Part shown: positions 1 to 7,830 of the stretch, one piece after another
How the letters are laid out: each line of letters opens with the position of its first letter
How positions within the stretch are numbered: position 1 is the stretch's first letter
NCBI GenBank assembly: GCA_963738915.1
Contig: CAVTYO010000002.1
Location: 222,509-286,508, forward strand
DNA length: 64,000 bases
Direction of reading: 5' to 3'
From: Pseudolabrys sp963738915
GTDB taxonomy: Bacteria > Pseudomonadota > Alphaproteobacteria > Rhizobiales > Xanthobacteraceae
Program-made: the position numbers and the translations under genes
The notes under the pieces: generated by a model
The model's database searches: none
Told to the model about the DNA's origin: nothing
The model's input: only the letters and a program-made list of their open reading frames with translations

Positions 1-514
1 CGCTGGCGACGGTGCCGGCGCGCCGCATCTGATTGCGCTGCGCCACTGGCGCGGCCGGTTCGGGCGTTTCGCCGGTGAGCACCACCTTGGTGTGGTTCAT
101 GCCCTCGTGCTTGACCAGGTCGAACAGGATGGCCGCGTTTTCCGGGCGCAGCCGCACGCAGCCATGCGAGGCCGGCGTGCCGATCGCCTTCACGTGGTTC
201 GAGCCATGGATGGCGTGGCCCTGCATGGTGAAGAAAATCGAGTGCGGCATCGGCGCGTCATCCCACTCGCGGCTGAAATGGTCGCGCTCCATGCGGAAGG
301 GCTTGAACTCGCCGGACGGCGTGTCGTAGCCCTGCGCGCCGGTCGAGACCGGCCACTGGTAAAGTAGGAAGTTGTCCTGCAGCACGGTCATTTCCTGCTT
401 CGACTTGTCGATGCTGATGAGAATGTCGGCGCGGGCTGCGGAGGCAAGCGCGAAGACCGCTAGGGCAGCGGCCAAGACAACCGGCAAGACAACCGGCGGG
501 CGGCGGAAACGCAT
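1..514 (-). CDS. L,D-transpeptidase (YkuD family), 3' end cut by window edge
   Basis: Reading on the minus strand from ATG at 514 gives a signal peptide (MRFRRPPVVLPVVLAAALAV, ending near SAARA), then a YkuD catalytic domain. Visible motifs are HAIHGSNH followed by SHGCVRL, which hold the catalytic His and Cys of L,D-transpeptidases that make 3-3 peptidoglycan cross-links or attach proteins to the wall in the periplasm. The frame stays open to base 1, so the C-terminus, a Pro/Ala-rich tail, lies outside the window. A second, different member lies at 20698-21288. Confidence 0.9.
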   Translation of the reverse strand, partial: MRFRRPPVVLPVVLAAALAVFALASAARADILISIDKSKQEMTVLQDNFLLYQWPVSTGAQGYDTPSGEFKPFRMERDHFSREWDDAPMPHSIFFTMQGHAIHGSNHVKAIGTPASHGCVRLRPENAAILFDLVKHEGMNHTKVVLTGETPEPAAPVAQRNQMRRAGTVAS

Positions 515-605
515 ACGATGACTCCAGCCCGGAACGCCACGCGGCCAGCATAGCATGGCCGAGGGCGGGAATGTGGCGGCGGGCGGGCCTTTTTGCCGCT
601 ATCGT

Positions 606-1031
606 TTACATGATCGGCTTGCCGCGGACATCGATGGCTTTTTCGATGCGGATCAGCACGCCGATGCCGGCCTCGGCGCCGGCGTGGGTCTGCTCGCGCG
701 GCAGCAGCTTGGCAAAAATCGCCTCGCGCATGGGTCCGCTTTCGTGCAGCACCGCGGCGCCGAAGAAGCGCAGGAATCCTGAGTCGAGCTTGCCGTCGCG
801 TTGCGCCTTGAAGTTCGCGTAAATGACGCAGACGCGCCGGTCGGCGCCGAGGTTTTCCAGGACGCCGCGCTTGGATCGCTCCCAGTAGGCGAGGTGTTCG
901 TCATCGAACACGATCATGCTGCCCTTGGGCGTGATGTTGGGCCCTTCGCGGCCGCTGGTGGCGAGCAGGCACGGGTAGCCGTCGTCCCAGGCACTGAGGA
1001 TCAACGATTTGATGGTGTCGGAGAGCGGCAT
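606..1031 (-). CDS. Pyridoxamine 5'-phosphate oxidase family (FMN split-barrel) protein
   Basis: The 141-residue product starts MPLSDTIKSLILSAWDDG and contains the split-barrel pattern PCLLATSGREGPNITPKGSM, then a W-E-R-S-KRGVLENL segment and RVCVIYANF, as in small PNPOx-like proteins binding FMN or F420. The substrate cannot be told from sequence. A GTG six bases upstream (1037) is an alternative start; I prefer the ATG. It is transcribed in the same direction as the L,D-transpeptidase gene but about 90 bp separate them, so an operon is unproven. Confidence 0.8.
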   Translation of the reverse strand: MPLSDTIKSLILSAWDDGYPCLLATSGREGPNITPKGSMIVFDDEHLAYWERSKRGVLENLGADRRVCVIYANFKAQRDGKLDSGFLRFFGAAVLHESGPMREAIFAKLLPREQTHAGAEAGIGVLIRIEKAIDVRGKPIM

Positions 1032-1288
1032 GGTCACGCTGGCTTTCTGGCTGGCGTGGCCGCGAGGGGCGCGGCCACGAGATTGAGGCCGCTCACCATC
1101 CTCAATGCCGTGCGCCGGTCAAGCGAATGGGCGAGGTGCGGCCACAGGTCCCTGATATTACACAGAATAAAAACGTGATTTATGCCCGATAAAAATTCGC
1201 CCGCCGCTGTCCCGCTTTGAACCGGTTCCCTTGCCGGCGCGACCAAGGGGGGCGTCGGGATGTGCCACAGCCTGACGCATGCGTCGGC

Positions 1289-1319
1289 AACCCCGCCCGT
1301 CCCGACAACGGGCGGGGTT
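1289..1319. terminator. Perfect 12-bp GC hairpin upstream of small membrane protein gene
   Basis: AACCCCGCCCGT pairs perfectly with ACGGGCGGGGTT around a 7-base loop, just upstream of the 59-residue ORF at 1341. There is no T-run, so it could be a 5' UTR structure rather than an intrinsic terminator. A short palindrome, GACGCATGCGTC, lies immediately before it (1273-1284). The rest of 1038-1340 shows no gene. Confidence 0.5.
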
Positions 1320-1340
1320 GCTCCGGGGAGCCGTACCGTC

Positions 1341-1520
1341 ATGGACCAGTTCACACCGCTTTTGCCGCAGGCGCTGGTGCCCATGAAGGGTCTCGACACC
1401 GGTCACCCGCTGCGCCGCGGCGCCGCCCAGGCGCTGGTGGTGCTGGGCCTGGCGCTCACCGTGCTCTGGCTCGGGGTCGTGGCCTTCGGCCTGGTGCTGC
1501 TGATGTGGAAAGCGGTGTGA
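1341..1520 (+). CDS. Small single-span membrane protein, unknown function
   Basis: 59 residues from ATG 1341, which has GGGGAG about 11 bases upstream. The N-terminal third is polar and includes GLDTGHPLRRGAAQ; the rest is one hydrophobic helix (ALVVLGLALTVLWLGVVAF and onward) ending KAV. The frame could extend upstream to 1260, but the ribosome site and the hairpin at 1289-1319 favour the ATG. I do not recognise a family. Confidence 0.45.
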   Translation: MDQFTPLLPQALVPMKGLDTGHPLRRGAAQALVVLGLALTVLWLGVVAFGLVLLMWKAV

Positions 1521-1600
1521 AAGTTCCGCGGCGCTACGGTTAACCTTCGCTTCACCCTCTCGGCCTAGCGTTTTGCCCGCCCCCCTGTCGGAGGTCCCGG

Positions 1601-2008
1601 ATGGCCCTGTCCCGTGCGCAACTTGCCGACCCGGATTGCCCGGTCAGCGACGACGACTATGACGCCATCGAATCCGCGATCATGGAGACCGCGCGCGGGC
1701 GCTGGTTCCTGTTCGAATATGCCCGCCGCCACCGCCACGCCGACACGCTGATGGTGATGTCGGCGATCAACAGCCTGCACGACAGCCTACAGACCAGGCT
1801 CGAGGGCAACGTGCAGAGCGCGCTCGCCGCACAGCGCCGCGGCCCCTACCAGGTGAGCACCACGGTCACCGCCGCATTGCCCGATCAGCGCGCGAACCTT
1901 GTGCGCGCCGTGCCGCCGCAGGCCGCCGCGCAGCCTGCCGCCGGCGGCAAAGCCGAAGCAAAACCGTTCGAGATTCCCGGCGCCGACGACCGCTTCGAGT
2001 TCAAGTAG
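1601..2008 (+). CDS. Conserved hypothetical protein
   Basis: 135 residues. The N-terminal 70 residues look like a conserved alpha-helical module (DDDYDAIESAIMETARGRWF then YARRHRHADTLMVM), a motif I associate with Rhizobiales hypothetical proteins, sometimes as part of larger ones. The C-terminal half is low-complexity Ala/Pro/Gln ending GADDRFEFK. No signal peptide, membrane span or catalytic motif is visible. A degenerate CtrA-like half site (TTAA-N7-TTCA) sits about 60 bp upstream. Function unknown. Confidence 0.6.
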   Translation: MALSRAQLADPDCPVSDDDYDAIESAIMETARGRWFLFEYARRHRHADTLMVMSAINSLHDSLQTRLEGNVQSALAAQRRGPYQVSTTVTAALPDQRANLVRAVPPQAAAQPAAGGKAEAKPFEIPGADDRFEFK

Positions 2009-2091
2009 CATTTCCCGGCTACGCGGCATTTATGACAATTCGAGCGTCCGCGCTTAGCCGCCGGTAATTCCACACCGCCAGACTGTGGGCC

Positions 2092-2214
2092 ATGGATCGC
2101 GCTGTGGCCTCGCTGGCCGTTGCGGTCAGCCTTGATCTCTACCTGTTCGACGGCTGGTACACCCGGACCGCCGAGCACGTCATCATCATGCTCTGGCGCG
2201 GGCTCGGGCTTTAG
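2092..2214 (+). CDS. Possible 40-residue protein
   Basis: ATG at 2092 opens a 40-codon frame (MDRAVASLAVAVSLDLYLFD, then GWYTRTAEHVIIMLWRGLGL) ending TAG. The composition, with a hydrophobic N-terminus and an aromatic/basic centre, looks protein-like rather than random for such GC-rich DNA. No clear Shine-Dalgarno sequence precedes it, so the call is tentative. Confidence 0.3.
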   Translation: MDRAVASLAVAVSLDLYLFDGWYTRTAEHVIIMLWRGLGL

Positions 2215-2229
2215 CCGCCGCGCGGCGCC

Positions 2230-2478
2230 TCAATGCTTCCGCGCGTCGACGCGGTAGCCGAAGATGGTGTCTTCGCCCAGCGCCCTCGCGGCTTCGAGCC
2301 GGTGCAGGCCCTCGATCAGCACGAAGCGCTCGCCGTCCGCGCGCACCTTGATCGGGGTCTCCTGGCCCTTTTCCAGCATGCTGGCGGCGATGGCGGCGAC
2401 GCGCGCCTGGTCGAGCGTCTTGCGCCGCTCCAGCGGTACGTAGATTTTGGCGACCGGGAAGCTCTCGCGTTTCATCAT
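2230..2478 (-). CDS. ParB N-terminal-like nuclease domain protein, short
   Basis: 82 residues from the double ATG at 2478/2475. It carries the ParB/Srx-fold signature KVRADGERFVLIEGLHRLEA (compare the G.HR.EA box of ParB and sulfiredoxin) after an IAASMLEKGQETPI segment. Family members of this size consist of the single domain and lack the ParB helix-turn-helix, so a role in partitioning is not implied. Upstream extension to 2658 reads into the divergent PHA-granule gene and is less likely. Confidence 0.65.
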   Translation of the reverse strand: MMKRESFPVAKIYVPLERRKTLDQARVAAIAASMLEKGQETPIKVRADGERFVLIEGLHRLEAARALGEDTIFGYRVDARKH

Positions 2479-2544
2479 GTCCGGAGAAGCGTAGCACGTC
2501 CCGGCCTTCTTCCGCCGCGCCCGCCTCGTCCCTACATCTTGCCC

Positions 2545-2857
2545 ATGTCCGAACCGCTCGTCGTCATGATCCCGCACCGCCTCGGCAAGGCCGAGGCAGC
2601 TCGCCCGCATCAAGGCCGGGCTTTCCCGCGCCGAAGCCGAGTTCGCCCGGCTCATCAACTTCGAGCATCAGCAATGGGAGGGCGACCGGCTCAGCTTCCG
2701 CGTTTCGGCGCTGGGCCAGCGCGCGCTGGGCTTTCTCGACGTCTATGAAGGCGCGGTGCGGCTCGAGGTCACGCTGCCGTGGCTGCTGGCGAAGTTCGCC
2801 GCCGCCGCGCAACGCGTGATCGGGCAGAAGGGGACGCTGATGCTGGAGAAGAAGTGA
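2545..2857 (+). pseudogene. PHA-granule system protein (PF09650/TIGR02610-like), frameshifted
   Basis: ATG 2545 begins MSEPLVVMIPHRLGKAEA, then the frame is lost. In the next frame the protein continues RIKAGLSRAEAEFARLINFE, later LPWLLAKFAAAAQRVIGQKG, and stops at 2857. The two parts join properly if one base is removed near 2596-2602 (giving GKAEALARIKAGL), and the total of 313 nt is one more than a multiple of three. The assembled protein would be about 103 residues, as expected for the family associated with polyhydroxyalkanoate granules. Either a recent pseudogene or a one-base sequence error. Confidence 0.75.
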
Positions 2858-2876
2858 GCGCGGCTAAACGAAACGG

Positions 2877-3107
2877 TCAGCCGCCAGTCTCGCACTTCTT
2901 GACGTAGCTGGTCTTTGCTGCGCCGGCCAGCGGCTTGCCGTCCTTGCCGACCGCGGAATCCTCGCAGCACTTCTTGACGAAGCTGACCTTGGCCGCGCCG
3001 GCCAGAGCCTTGCCGTCCTTGCTGACGGCCTTGGTTTCGCACGTCTGCGCCAGGGCGGAGCCGCAGGCGAACGCGCTCACGAGCAACACAAGAATGGCTT
3101 TTTTCAT
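2877..3107 (-). CDS. PsiF-repeat-like secreted protein
   Basis: 76 residues: signal peptide MKKAILVLLVSAFACGSALA, then two tandem copies of a Cys-bearing unit, AVSKDGKALAGAAKVSFVKKC and SAVGKDGKPLAGAAKTSYVKKC (last Cys of each in a KKC). This resembles the PsiF repeat (PF07769) of phosphate-starvation-inducible proteins. Start chosen for GGAG ten bases upstream. Divergently transcribed from a second Cys-rich secreted protein at 3231; the two share a 120-bp intergenic region. Biochemical function is unknown for the family. Confidence 0.75.
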   Translation of the reverse strand: MKKAILVLLVSAFACGSALAQTCETKAVSKDGKALAGAAKVSFVKKCCEDSAVGKDGKPLAGAAKTSYVKKCETGG

Positions 3108-3230
3108 GGAGGACTCCCGGCTATGACAATATGCTATTCTACAGACAAACGCCGGGTTGCCAATAAGGTCGCGGCGGATTGTTTCGTTACTGTCGACATT
3201 CCAACAATGCCAACCACGGGAGCCGGTATC

Positions 3231-3737
3231 ATGAGAATTCGTTGCGTTGCGGCAGGCGCGTTCGTGCTTGCGGGCGTCTTGTCGTTTGCGGGCGGCGCGC
3301 AGGCGCTGACCATGAAGGAGTGCAGCGCGAAATACAAAGCGGCGGAGGCCGCCGGCACGCTCAAGGGCCAGAAGTGGAACGACTTCCGCAAGGCCGAGTG
3401 CGGCTCGGAAGCCGCAGCGACGCCCGCGGCAGCGCCGGCCGCCGCGCCCGCTCCCAAGCCCGCGGCCACAACTGCCGCGAAACCCGCACCGGCGCCGGCT
3501 CCGGCAAAGCCCGCCGCCGCCGCCGCCAAGCCCGCGCCGAACCCGAGCGCCGCCGTATTCCCGACCGCGGTGTCGCCGAAATACTCCAAGGAATCTGCCG
3601 GCAAGGCGCGCATGCACACCTGCCTCGATCAGTACGACGCCAACAAGGCCAACAGCGGCACCGGCAATGCCGGGCTGGAATGGATCATGAAGGGCGGCGG
3701 CTACTACAGCGAGTGCAACAAGCGCCTCAAGGGCTAG
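3231..3737 (+). CDS. Secreted PsiF-like protein with Ala/Pro linker
   Basis: 168 residues from ATG 3231 (GGGAG upstream); extension to 3123 would place the signal peptide internally. Signal peptide to about GGAQA, then a Cys module (MKECSAKYKAAEAAGTLKGQ and KWNDFRKAECG), a roughly 60-residue Ala/Pro/Lys spacer, and a C-terminal module with CLDQYDANKANSG and GGGYYSECNKRLKG. The paired cysteines in each end module suggest periplasmic disulfides. It is a Bradyrhizobium-type conserved hypothetical, probably related to the PsiF-like gene opposite. Confidence 0.7.
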   Translation: MRIRCVAAGAFVLAGVLSFAGGAQALTMKECSAKYKAAEAAGTLKGQKWNDFRKAECGSEAAATPAAAPAAAPAPKPAATTAAKPAPAPAPAKPAAAAAKPAPNPSAAVFPTAVSPKYSKESAGKARMHTCLDQYDANKANSGTGNAGLEWIMKGGGYYSECNKRLKG

Positions 3738-3822
3738 ACCGGCCCGCGGTTCGCGACGCGTGACAGGCACAACCGGCGGCGCAACCCGCGCCGTCCGGTC
3801 CTGTGCGCGTGACGGTTGTTCG

Positions 3823-4176
3823 CTACGACTGCAGCTTGCCGTTCGGGCTCGCCTGATCGACCGCCGCCGGCAGGTGCTGCGCCAGCAGGTTGAGCGCCTC
3901 CTGCGTCGAGACGCCCATGCTGGCCGCGAGCTTCTGCACGTGCTCGTTGCCGAGCGCGGCCTTGAGCTCATCCGGCGTGATGGCGATGTTCTGCCCGTTG
4001 CCGAGCCACGATACCACCTGGGCGCCGAGGCCGTTCTGCTGCAACTGGGCGACGACGCCGGCGAGGCCGAGGTTGGTCTTGCCGAGCGCCGCGGCGATGA
4101 GGCCCGGCGCCGCCGCCGCCGCCTCCTGACCGAGCGCCGCCTTCAGCGTGCCGCCGAGATTGTCCAACAGTCCCAT
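3823..4176 (-). CDS. YidB family (DUF937) protein
   Basis: 117 residues beginning MGLLDNLGGTLKAALGQEAA. It has the YidB pattern: GLAGVVAQLQQNGLGAQVVS, WLGNGQNIAITPDEL, then LAASMGVSTQEALNLLAQHLPAAVD near the end. The family is widespread and of unknown function. ATG 4176 was preferred over 4191 because MGLLD is the usual family start. A single gene with no partner nearby. Confidence 0.85.
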   Translation of the reverse strand: MGLLDNLGGTLKAALGQEAAAAAPGLIAAALGKTNLGLAGVVAQLQQNGLGAQVVSWLGNGQNIAITPDELKAALGNEHVQKLAASMGVSTQEALNLLAQHLPAAVDQASPNGKLQS

Positions 4177-4410
4177 CGTGAACTCCTGCAAATGAAGCGC
4201 CGCCCGCCCGTGCGGCGACCCTAGCGCCGCCGGCGCACGGTGGCGAGGGGGTGGGGCGAGGCGACGTCGCCGATTTGAATTTGGCTAACGAAGACATCAG
4301 CTAATGTAAGGCGAATGCTTACGGGCACTCTTATGCGCGCGTATATCCATAGCGCATTGTTCGCATTTTACGGTGCTTAGGAGCGATCACCCCAGAGCAT
4401 TGGATCATAT

Positions 4411-4425
4411 ATTGCGATTCGCAAT
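4411..4425. promoter_or_regulatory. Perfect 15-base palindrome, possible operator
   Basis: ATTGCGA-T-TCGCAAT is a perfect inverted repeat in the 310-bp AT-richer gap between yidB and the helicase gene (4177-4486). No ORF or RNA gene is otherwise apparent there. The arms resemble an iron-responsive Fur-type operator of alphaproteobacteria in general appearance, but I cannot assign a regulator. Both flanking genes read leftward, so it lies upstream of yidB (by about 235 bp) and just past the 3' end of the helicase gene. Confidence 0.4.
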
Positions 4426-4486
4426 AACAAATCTGCCCGTAAGCTGAGGAACAGTATAAGTGACGCGCATCCACTGTAAATGCGTC

Positions 4487-7276
4487 TCACACCCTCTCCA
4501 CAAAACTATCCACCACGCGTTTCTCGCCGGCCTTGTCGAAGCGGATGGTGAGCTTGTTGCCGTCCACCGCCGTCACGTTGCCGTTGCCGAATTTCTGGTG
4601 AAACACGCGGGCGCCGACCTCGAAGGATGAGACGGCGCCGGTCGATTTGGCGATCAGTTCGCCTTCGATGGTCAGTGGGACGGTGGGGCGTTTTTTCTTG
4701 GAAGCGGGACCCCTCTCCCTGTCCCTCCCCCTCAAGTGGGGAGGGGACGATGGGGATGAGGCTCGGGACGCATCATCGGCGGAATTCGCGTCGGCGTATG
4801 CGTTATCCTCGAACACGCCATCCGGCACATAGCGCGGCTGGCCGTTGTCGGAAAAGCCTCCCGTAGGGCCGCGCTCGCGGCCCGTCTCGTCAAAACCACC
4901 TCTTCCGCGGCGCTGCTGCGCGCGCTGCCAGCCGGGCGTGGTATAGTTCGAGCCGAACGACTTCATCTCGTCAAAACGCGAAGCGCCGTAGCCCGACATG
5001 CCGAAGCCGCCGGTGCCGCCGGCCGGCTCCTTCACCTCGACGTCGGCCTCCGGCAGTTCGTCGAGGAAGCGCGAGGGCACCGTCGTCGTCCACAGGCCGT
5101 GGATGCGCCTGTTGGTGGCGAAATAGATCTTGGCGCGCTTCCGCGCGCGGGTGAGGCCGACATGCGCCAGGCGCCGCTCCTCCTCGAGCCCGGCGCGGCC
5201 GCTCTCGTCTAATGACCGTTGGTGCGGGAACAGGCCTTCCTCCCAGCCGGGCAGGAACACGGTGTCGAACTCCAGCCCCTTGGCGGAATGCAGCGTCATG
5301 ATGTTGACCGCCTGCTCGCCCTCGGCGCCCTCGCGGTCCATCACCAGCGCGATGTGCTCGAGGAAGCCTTGCAGGTTCTCGAATTCCTCCATCGAGCGCA
5401 CGAGTTCTTTTAGGTTTTCCAGCCGCCCGGCGGCGTCGGCGGAGCGGTCGTTCTGCCACATCTCGGTGTAGCCGGATTCGTCGAGCACGATCTCGGCGAG
5501 TTCGTTGTGCGGCACCTTGTCGCGCAGCTCGCGCCAGCGCTCGAAGCTCGCCATCAGGTCGCGTAAGGCCCCGCGCGGTTTCGGCTTCATCTCGTCGGTC
5601 GCGGACAGCGCCTTGGCGGCGTCGGTCATTGGGATGCGCTGCTTTCGCGCGTGGTCGTGCAGCATCTGCACGGTGGCGTCGCCGAGCCCGCGCTTGGGCA
5701 CGTTGACGATGCGCTCGAAGGCGAGATCATCGGCCGGCTGCGCGATCACGCGCAGGTAGGCGAGGGCGTCGCGGATTTCCATGCGCTCGTAGAAGCGCGG
5801 ACCGCCGATGACGCGGTAGGGCAGCCCAAGCTGGATGAAGCGGTCTTCGAATTCGCGCATCTGGAATGAGGCGCGCACCAGAATGGCGATCTCGTCGAGC
5901 GGGTGGTCCTCGCCTTGCTCGCGCGCCTCGCGCTGCAGTTGCTCGATCTCCTCGCCGATGGAGCGCGCTTCTTCCTCCGAGTCCCAGGCGCCGGTGACCT
6001 GCACCTTCTCGCCGGGCACGTCCTCGGTGCGCAGCGTCTTGCCCAGCCGCCCTTCGTTGTGGGCGATGAGGTGCGAGGCGGCGGCGAGGATGTGGCCGGT
6101 GCTTCTGTAGTTTCGCTCCAGGCGGATTATTTTTGCGCCGGGGAAGTCGTGATCGAAGCGCAGGATGTTGTCGACCTCCGCCCCGCGCCAGCCGTAGATC
6201 GACTGGTCGTCGTCGCCAACGCAGCAGATGTTTTTTTTCTGAGCTGTTTGCGGGGCGCCGAGTTGCGGCACGTTTCCCTCTCCCCTTGAGGGAGAGGGTG
6301 CCCGAGCGGAGGCGGAGCCGAGCGAGGGCGGGTGAGGGGTATCTGTCGTTGTCGGAGCGCCGAACGTGTCCGCAAGGTCCAACCCCTCTCCCGGCTCGCC
6401 TTCGCGTCGCTCCGGCTCGCCACCCTCTCCCTCAAGGGAAGAGGGGAAGCGCGCCTGCGGCGCCGCTTGCGTCTGCGACAGCAGCCGCAGCCACAGATAC
6501 TGCGCGACGTTCGTGTCCTGGTACTCGTCCACCAGGATGAACTTGAAGCGCTGCTGGTACTGCCGCAGGATTTCCGCGTTGTCGCGGAACAGGCGGATGT
6601 TCTCCAGCAGCAGGTCGCCGAAGTCGGCGGCGTTGAGCGTCTTCAGCCGCTGCTGATAGGCCGTGTAGAGCTTCTTGCCCTTGCCGTTGGCGAAGGCAGC
6701 GGCTTCGCCGGCCGGCACCAGGTCGGGGGTCAGGCCCCGATTTTTCCAGCCGTCGATCAGCATCGCCAGCACCCGCGCCGGCCAGCGCTTCTCGTCGATG
6801 TCCTCGGCGGCCAGCAGCTGCTTCATCACGCGGATCTGGTCGTCGACGTCGAGGATGGTGAAGTCGGACCTCAGGTTCACCAGCTCGGCGTGGCGTCTCA
6901 GAACCTTGACGCCTATGGAATGAAAGGTCCCAAGCCACGGCATGCCCTCGACCACCTGGCCCATCATCAGCCCGACCCGCGTCTTCATCTCCCGCGCCGC
7001 CTTGTTGGTGAAGGTCACCGCCAGGATCTCGGAGGGCCGCGCCCGCGCCATGTTGATGATGTGGGCGATGCGGGTCGTCAGCACCCGCGTCTTGCCGGTG
7101 CCGGCGCCGGCCAGCACCAGCACCGGGCCGTCCAGTGTCTCCACCGCCTGGCGCTGCTCGGGGTTGAGGTCGGCAAGATAGGGCGCCGAGCGGGCGCCGA
7201 GCGCGCGCGCCGAGATGCTGCCCGCGACGGGCGGGCTTAAGTCGGCGTGGATCGGCAGCTTTCTGGGTTCGGCCAT
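4487..7276 (-). CDS. uvrD: UvrD/PcrA-type superfamily I DNA helicase
   Basis: 929 residues. Walker A is AGAGTGKT at residues 56-63; motif II/III region holds LVDEYQDTN and VGDDDQSIYGWRGA; later motifs include LERNYRST, VNIMTLHSAKGLEFD and VGLTRARK. It unwinds DNA in nucleotide-excision and mismatch repair. About 70 residues (roughly 272-344) between EYQDTNVAQYLWLRLLSQTQ and the VGDDDQ motif are Pro/Ser/Arg/Gly-rich and are encoded by two oppositely oriented palindromic repeats; another repeat-like stretch encodes residues near 840-857. Apart from these the frame is intact, so the helicase is likely functional. Single-gene unit on the minus strand. Confidence 0.95.
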   Translation of the reverse strand: MAEPRKLPIHADLSPPVAGSISARALGARSAPYLADLNPEQRQAVETLDGPVLVLAGAGTGKTRVLTTRIAHIINMARARPSEILAVTFTNKAAREMKTRVGLMMGQVVEGMPWLGTFHSIGVKVLRRHAELVNLRSDFTILDVDDQIRVMKQLLAAEDIDEKRWPARVLAMLIDGWKNRGLTPDLVPAGEAAAFANGKGKKLYTAYQQRLKTLNAADFGDLLLENIRLFRDNAEILRQYQQRFKFILVDEYQDTNVAQYLWLRLLSQTQAAPQARFPSSLEGEGGEPERREGEPGEGLDLADTFGAPTTTDTPHPPSLGSASARAPSPSRGEGNVPQLGAPQTAQKKNICCVGDDDQSIYGWRGAEVDNILRFDHDFPGAKIIRLERNYRSTGHILAAASHLIAHNEGRLGKTLRTEDVPGEKVQVTGAWDSEEEARSIGEEIEQLQREAREQGEDHPLDEIAILVRASFQMREFEDRFIQLGLPYRVIGGPRFYERMEIRDALAYLRVIAQPADDLAFERIVNVPKRGLGDATVQMLHDHARKQRIPMTDAAKALSATDEMKPKPRGALRDLMASFERWRELRDKVPHNELAEIVLDESGYTEMWQNDRSADAAGRLENLKELVRSMEEFENLQGFLEHIALVMDREGAEGEQAVNIMTLHSAKGLEFDTVFLPGWEEGLFPHQRSLDESGRAGLEEERRLAHVGLTRARKRAKIYFATNRRIHGLWTTTVPSRFLDELPEADVEVKEPAGGTGGFGMSGYGASRFDEMKSFGSNYTTPGWQRAQQRRGRGGFDETGRERGPTGGFSDNGQPRYVPDGVFEDNAYADANSADDASRASSPSSPPHLRGRDRERGPASKKKRPTVPLTIEGELIAKSTGAVSSFEVGARVFHQKFGNGNVTAVDGNKLTIRFDKAGEKRVVDSFVERV
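4710..4746. repeat. Related palindromic stretch near the uvrD 3' end
   Basis: CCCCTCTCCCTGTCCCTCCC then CCTCAAGTGGGGAGGGG; the core CCTCCCC/GGGGAGG forms a hairpin around CTCAAGT. It shares the CCCTCTCCCT...CTCAAG...GAGGGG pattern with copies A and B and is translated in frame as a Ser/Pro/Arg-rich segment of the helicase C-terminal region. Confidence 0.5.
6276..6340 (+). repeat. Palindromic repeat copy A inside uvrD
   Basis: About 65 bases beginning CCCTCTCCCCTTGAGGGAGA and ending GGGTGAGGGGT. The 5' part is itself a hairpin (CCCTCTCC/GGAGAGGG type). It is matched in inverted orientation by 6383-6446. It is translated in frame as part of the helicase, and resembles the short dispersed palindromes common between genes in Bradyrhizobiaceae. 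Confidence 0.7.
6383..6446 (-). repeat. Palindromic repeat copy B inside uvrD, inverted to copy A
   Basis: Reverse complement begins CCCCTCTTCCCTTGAGGGAG and runs through GGCGAGCCGGAGCGACGCG to GGGAGAGGGG, closely matching copy A at 6276-6340. The two copies are separated by about 42 bases and together add some 70 codons to the helicase without breaking its frame. Confidence 0.7.
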
Positions 7277-7332
7277 GGCGGACTGATTCTCACGCCAAAG
7301 ATGGCACTCGTGAGGGCCAAATGGGAGGGGCG

Positions 7333-7830
7333 TCAGCCTTTTCTCGGCATTTGGACGCGGCGCCCGGCGTCTTGCGGCCGTGGCAGCCGCACATGCGCCT
7401 GTTTCATGCGCTCCAGCGCCTCGAGCACGTGCGGCTGGAACGGCGCCACTTTCTTGGCCGTCATGTCGACGCTCAGCGTCATGTTCTCCGAGGTTGCCGA
7501 AAGCCAGTTTTCGCGGGCGTGGCGCAATTCCTCGAAGAGATGGATGCGCTTGGCATCGAAATCGAGCAGCTGCACCGAGACCCGCACCGGGTCGTCCTCG
7601 CGCAGTTCACGCAGGTAGCGCACATGCGACTCCACCACCATGGTCGAGTGCTTGTGGCGCTTGAGGTATTCGGGGCCGAGGCCGACGAGTTCGTAAAGCT
7701 CGTCAACGGCGCGGTCGAACAGCACGTTGTAATAGGCGACGTTGAGATGGCCGTTATAGTCGATCCACTGCGGCTCGATGCTCATTACCGAGGAGACGAA
7801 AGGCGCGGCGAACGCGGGCTCGGGCGTCAT
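7333..7830 (-). CDS. Hotdog-fold thioesterase-like protein
   Basis: 165 residues from ATG 7830 (MTPEPAFAAPFVSS). The motif WIDYNGHLNVAYYNVLFDRA matches the 4-hydroxybenzoyl-CoA thioesterase/YbgC type, with the aspartate of the D-x-N-GH-x-N region. Such enzymes hydrolyse acyl-CoA thioesters; the acyl group is unknown. Its ATG overlaps the TGA of the upstream dehydrogenase gene by four bases, so the two are probably translationally coupled. Confidence 0.8.
   Translation of the reverse strand: MTPEPAFAAPFVSSVMSIEPQWIDYNGHLNVAYYNVLFDRAVDELYELVGLGPEYLKRHKHSTMVVESHVRYLRELREDDPVRVSVQLLDFDAKRIHLFEELRHARENWLSATSENMTLSVDMTAKKVAPFQPHVLEALERMKQAHVRLPRPQDAGRRVQMPRKG

Noticed and set aside
1541..1556. CtrA-like TTAA-N7-TTCA before the gene at 1601
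   Set aside because: The second half does not match TTAA; too weak to call as a site.
3760..4224. Plus-strand frame opposite yidB
   Set aside because: Antisense to a clear YidB-family gene.
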